Shown here one piece after another: positions 5,577-8,497 of a stretch of DNA of 8,497 nucleotides. The stretch spans positions 1 through 8,497 of the forward strand of contig CACZQU010000115.1 in the NCBI GenBank assembly GCA_902783305.1. The letters run 5' to 3'. A model generated the notes under the pieces. The model saw only the letters and a program-made list of their open reading frames with translations. It made no database searches and had not been told where the DNA came from. Made by a program: the position numbers and the translations under genes. The DNA is from an uncultured Lachnospiraceae bacterium. GTDB lineage: Bacteria; Bacillota; Clostridia; Lachnospirales; Lachnospiraceae. Numbering within the stretch: the stretch's first letter is position 1; each line of letters begins with the position of its first letter.

Positions 5577-7058
5577 ATGAAATACAGGATACGCAGCATC
5601 CGCTGCCTTCTCCTTGCAGCTGTTCTGGCCGCAGGGTTGACAGGGGTGATTAAGGCACAGGAGGCACAGAACCAGAAGCCGGTATCCGGGACACAGACAA
5701 AAGAGCAGACACTCGATACGGATCTTGTGATCATCGGAGGAGGGGGCGCCGGGATGAGCGCGGCGCTTCGTGCCGGTCAGACCGGGATGAAGGTTGTCCT
5801 GATTGAGCAATCTGATGCTCTGGGAGGAGAGCTTGCGGATCTGGCAGGAATAGCGCCTGTCCTGGAGGAGACCGGGACGGAGAAAGAAGAGCCTTCCGGA
5901 TCAGAAAAGAACACCGGCAGCCGGGAAAGCTCTGAACCGGAAAAGAAAGAGGCTGCACAGGAGGAATCCTCCGGAAAGACGGAAGATTTATCCAGAGAGC
6001 CGGAAAGCATAGCTGCCGCGAAAACGGCTCTGGACATGCCCGGACTTCTGGCCCTGTATGCCAGCAATGCGGCAGATGCTGAAAGCTGGCTGCAGGAAGC
6101 AGGGATCCGCGTCGACTGGGAGAAGGATTTCCCCGACGGGGAGGACGGAGCACAGGATGAGGGAGATGACCGGCAGGAGGCAAAAGAGATACTGGATATT
6201 CTGACGGCCGGTCTGAAGGAAGAGGGAGTTACCGTGCTGACCGGAACCATTGCCCTGGAACTGGTATCGGATCAGGAAGGAACCGTTACCGGAGTAAAAA
6301 CAGCGGGAAAGGACGGCAGAGCACTCTTTGAAGCGGATGCCGTGCTCCTCGCCACCGGTGCGGCCAGGGAGGGAAACACTTTAGCTGATTCTGAGGAGAT
6401 CCAGGCCGCCTGGCGTCAGCCGGAATATGGAAAAGACGGCGGACTCATGGTCGATAAGCAGCTTCAGGTCGTGAGCAGCGACGGAGAAGCGGTGAAGGGA
6501 TTGTATGCCGCCGGGAAGCTGGCTGGCGGAGTCACGGGAACGGATACCCTGCCGGGAGCGGATCATGGCTGGGCGGTTGTTTCCGGAAAGCTGGCCGCCG
6601 AAAATATTGCTTCCGCCCTGGGATTTACCGTTCCGGAGAGCGGGCTTACCCAGGAGGAGGGTGTCGGAGAGACTTCTTTGGAAGAAAACCATACCGAATC
6701 CGGGGACAGCTCCCTCAGCCGGGAGGAGTCTGACGACAGTGCCGAAACTCACAGCGGAGCCGGTTCAGATGATGACGGCCTTGCGGAACTGTACGTTCCG
6801 GGGGAGTATCACGCATCTGCTCCCGGGATGAATGGAGACATTGAGGTTACTGTAGAATTCTCTCCGGCCCGGATCGAGCGCATTACGTGGGAGAGCCTGG
6901 AGACTCCGGAGATTGGAGGAGCAGCATTAGAGTCTCTTTCCGAAGAGGTGACGCTGAGACAGGGAATCGACTTTGACGCGGCGGCAGGTGCAACGGTGAC
7001 CTCGGAAGCTTTCCGGCGCGCCCTGATGGACTGCATCCGACAGGCAAGTGTTTTTTAA
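5577..7058 (+). CDS. Exported FAD flavoprotein with C-terminal FMN-binding domain, lacking the fumarate-reductase catalytic core
   Basis: A 493-residue secreted protein. A Sec-type signal peptide (residues 1 to about 27, possible cleavage after IKA) precedes an FAD-binding domain: VIIGGGGAGMSAAL (51-64), VVLIEQ (73-78) and LGGE (82-85), then ADAVLLATG (253-261) and GLYAAGKLAGG (308-318). These are landmarks of the fumarate reductase/urocanate reductase branch. Residues 96-145 and 355-402 are acidic low-complexity spacers. The C-terminal FMN_bind domain (about 406-488) has ETPEIGG (442-448) and DAAAGATVTS (467-476), with Thr473 the likely covalent FMN site. Unlike active fumarate reductases of usually 500-600 residues, only about 45 residues separate LLATG from GLYAAG, and the usual NRLGGN-type active-site segment reads TDTLPGAD. 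The family's substrate Arg/His residues therefore appear to be missing. AAGGA lies 8 bases before the ATG. The gene follows the NusG-II gene without a terminator. It could be a redox relay or bind an unknown substrate. Confidence 0.85.
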   Translation: MKYRIRSIRCLLLAAVLAAGLTGVIKAQEAQNQKPVSGTQTKEQTLDTDLVIIGGGGAGMSAALRAGQTGMKVVLIEQSDALGGELADLAGIAPVLEETGTEKEEPSGSEKNTGSRESSEPEKKEAAQEESSGKTEDLSREPESIAAAKTALDMPGLLALYASNAADAESWLQEAGIRVDWEKDFPDGEDGAQDEGDDRQEAKEILDILTAGLKEEGVTVLTGTIALELVSDQEGTVTGVKTAGKDGRALFEADAVLLATGAAREGNTLADSEEIQAAWRQPEYGKDGGLMVDKQLQVVSSDGEAVKGLYAAGKLAGGVTGTDTLPGADHGWAVVSGKLAAENIASALGFTVPESGLTQEEGVGETSLEENHTESGDSSLSREESDDSAETHSGAGSDDDGLAELYVPGEYHASAPGMNGDIEVTVEFSPARIERITWESLETPEIGGAALESLSEEVTLRQGIDFDAAAGATVTSEAFRRALMDCIRQASVF

Positions 7059-7097
7059 ACGTCGACAGGATTTCAATACCCTTTGGTCAGGAGAGGA

Positions 7098-8497
7098 ATG
7101 GCAAACTACTACTACTATAAGAAAAAACGCAAAAAAAAGACTTCAGATGAACATCGCATGAGACAGCATATCCTGGACCGGATTCCGGACAGCTATGCGG
7201 ATCTTTATCCGGCGGCACGTTCCATGAAGCGCCACTTTATCATTCATTGCGGAGGGACGAATTCCGGAAAAACCTATGAGAGCCTGAAAGCGCTGGAGAG
7301 CGCGCAGAAGGGGATTTACCTTGGCCCTCTGCGTCTGCTGGCCTTTGAGTGCTATGAGCGGCTCAATCAGGACGGAATTCCCTGCTGTCTGTTGACCGGC
7401 GAAGAGGAAAAAATGGTTCCCGGCGCTTTTCATCAGGCCTCAACCATAGAGATGATGGACGAGGATGAGATACACGATGTCGGGGTGATCGATGAAGCGC
7501 AGATGATTGCGGATACCCAAAGAGGAGGGAACTGGACGGCAGCGATTCTGGGGCTGCCTGCCAGAGAAATTCATGTATGTACCGCCGGGTACGCGCTGGA
7601 TATCATCCTGAAACTGATTGACTACTGCGGGGACAGCTATGATGTGGTCTATCATGAACGAAAGATTCCTTTGATTGTGCAAAGAGGCGCCTTTGATTTT
7701 CCCTCGAGCGTGGAAACGAAGGACGCGCTGATCGTTTTTTCCAAAAAAAGCGTAATCGCGGTGGCTTCTGAGCTGCAGCAAAAAGGAATAAAAAGCAGTA
7801 TTATCTATGGTGCTCTGCCCTATGAGGTCCGCCAGAAGGAGATGTCCCGTTTCATGTCCGGACAGACGCAGGTGGTTGTCGCTACCGATGCCATCGGGAT
7901 GGGACTGAATCTGCCGGTGAAACGGATAGTTTTTCTTGAATCCAAGAAATTTGACGGAAAGAACACCCGGCCTCTTCTTCCCGAAGAAATCCAGCAGATC
8001 GGGGGAAGGGCAGGACGTTATGGGATTTTCAGCAAGGGATATGTGAGCTCTTCTTATGAGAGAAAGAGGATCCGGGCTTGTCTGAGACAGGAGATCCCTC
8101 CGATAAAGACGGCGATTCTTCCCTTCCCGGAGCGCCTTTTAGAGCTGGAAGGAAAGCTGTCCAGAATCATGGAGCGCTGGAACGAAATTCCGGAGAGCGG
8201 TTTTTTTGTCAAGGGTGACATCCGGCGGGAGATCCGTCTTTGCAAGGAACTGGAGGAATACACGGAGGACAAGGCGCTCATTTATTCCTTCATCACTATC
8301 CCTTACAATGAAGAAAACCAGATTCTCAGGGCGATCTGGCAGGAAATGTTCCTGGATGAGCTGGAAGGAAATGTGAGCTCTTTTGAATGGGAGTATCAGT
8401 CCATTCCCCGCCCGATCGCCGCGAATCTGCCGGATCTGGAATTTATTTATGAGAAATGTGATCTGATTTATTATTTCTGCAGAACCTTCCGTCACGA
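7098..8497 (+). CDS. Suv3-like superfamily 2 RNA helicase (3' end outside window)
   Basis: The first 466 codons of an ATP-dependent helicase resembling mitochondrial Suv3 (SUPV3L1), which unwinds RNA for degradation. Motifs seen are GGTNSGKTY (motif I, 52-60), GIYLGPLRLLA (72-82, typical of Suv3), VIDEAQMI (motif II, 130-137), HVCTAGYALDI (159-169), VATDAIGMGLNLP (motif V, 261-273) and QQIGGRAGRYG (motif VI, 299-309). Residues past about 320 would be the Suv3 C-terminal helical region, and the frame is still open at the window edge. The N-terminus is odd: four Tyr, then a Lys/Arg cluster, encoded partly by a run of eight A at 7131-7138 where polymerase slippage is possible. AGGAGAGGA directly precedes the ATG. 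It lies 39 bases after the FAD/FMN gene without a terminator or visible promoter, so it is probably cotranscribed. Its substrate and partner nuclease in bacteria are unknown. Confidence 0.88.
   Translation, partial: MANYYYYKKKRKKKTSDEHRMRQHILDRIPDSYADLYPAARSMKRHFIIHCGGTNSGKTYESLKALESAQKGIYLGPLRLLAFECYERLNQDGIPCCLLTGEEEKMVPGAFHQASTIEMMDEDEIHDVGVIDEAQMIADTQRGGNWTAAILGLPAREIHVCTAGYALDIILKLIDYCGDSYDVVYHERKIPLIVQRGAFDFPSSVETKDALIVFSKKSVIAVASELQQKGIKSSIIYGALPYEVRQKEMSRFMSGQTQVVVATDAIGMGLNLPVKRIVFLESKKFDGKNTRPLLPEEIQQIGGRAGRYGIFSKGYVSSSYERKRIRACLRQEIPPIKTAILPFPERLLELEGKLSRIMERWNEIPESGFFVKGDIRREIRLCKELEEYTEDKALIYSFITIPYNEENQILRAIWQEMFLDELEGNVSSFEWEYQSIPRPIAANLPDLEFIYEKCDLIYYFCRTFRH

Noticed and set aside
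5569..5580. Three-codon frame ATG-AAA-AAA-TGA overlapping the FAD/FMN start
   Set aside because: The ribosome binding site ends directly at this ATG with no spacer, whereas the ATG at 5577 has the normal 8-base spacing.
1..8497. CRISPR arrays, tRNA or rRNA genes, transposases, phage or defence genes
   Set aside because: Looked for on both strands; no regularly spaced short repeats, no tRNA-like arms and no transposase, integrase or known defence motifs were seen.

Overview
The window looks like chromosomal DNA of a Gram-positive anaerobe of the Clostridia, most likely a Lachnospiraceae-type gut bacterium. The reasons are the AGGAGG-type ribosome binding sites, TTGATA/TAAGAT-type sigma-A promoters, a DegV protein, a stand-alone NusG-domain-II protein, and exported flavin proteins in an otherwise low-complexity, acidic-linker style. 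The species cannot be named from sequence alone.

Layout. Minus strand, left edge: the first 13 codons of an unidentified gene (1-41) and, upstream of it, a ketopantoate-reductase-family gene (126-1064). Divergent from this, a strong promoter (1322-1350) drives a 604-residue membrane-anchored protein made of five FMN-binding domains in tandem (1463-3277). A 305-base gap follows. It holds a 61-base imperfect palindrome flanked by 9-base direct repeats, a possible promoter and a strong intrinsic terminator that sits only 47 bases before degV. A DegV family (fatty-acid-binding) gene occupies 3583-4467. A second 300-base gap holds a half copy of the palindrome sequence, a probable terminator and a promoter. 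Then comes a probable operon: a membrane-anchored NusG-domain-II protein (4768-5481), an exported FAD protein with a C-terminal FMN-binding domain (5577-7058), and a Suv3-like superfamily 2 RNA helicase (7098 to beyond the right edge).

How the genes may work together. The five-FMN protein, the NusG-II protein and the FAD/FMN protein are all predicted to lie outside the cytoplasmic membrane and to carry long Glu/Ala/Pro-rich spacers. Together they offer six predicted covalent FMN sites and one FAD site. This fits an extracytosolic flavin electron-transfer chain, known in outline from Listeria PplA and related flavinylated systems. The flavin transferase ApbE and any membrane quinone or Rnf-type partner are not in this window. 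The most unusual member is the FAD/FMN protein. It keeps the FAD-binding ends of the fumarate-reductase family but lacks nearly all of the substrate-binding middle, so it may be an electron carrier rather than a dicarboxylate reductase. The ketopantoate reductase, DegV and Suv3-like genes have no evident functional tie to this theme.
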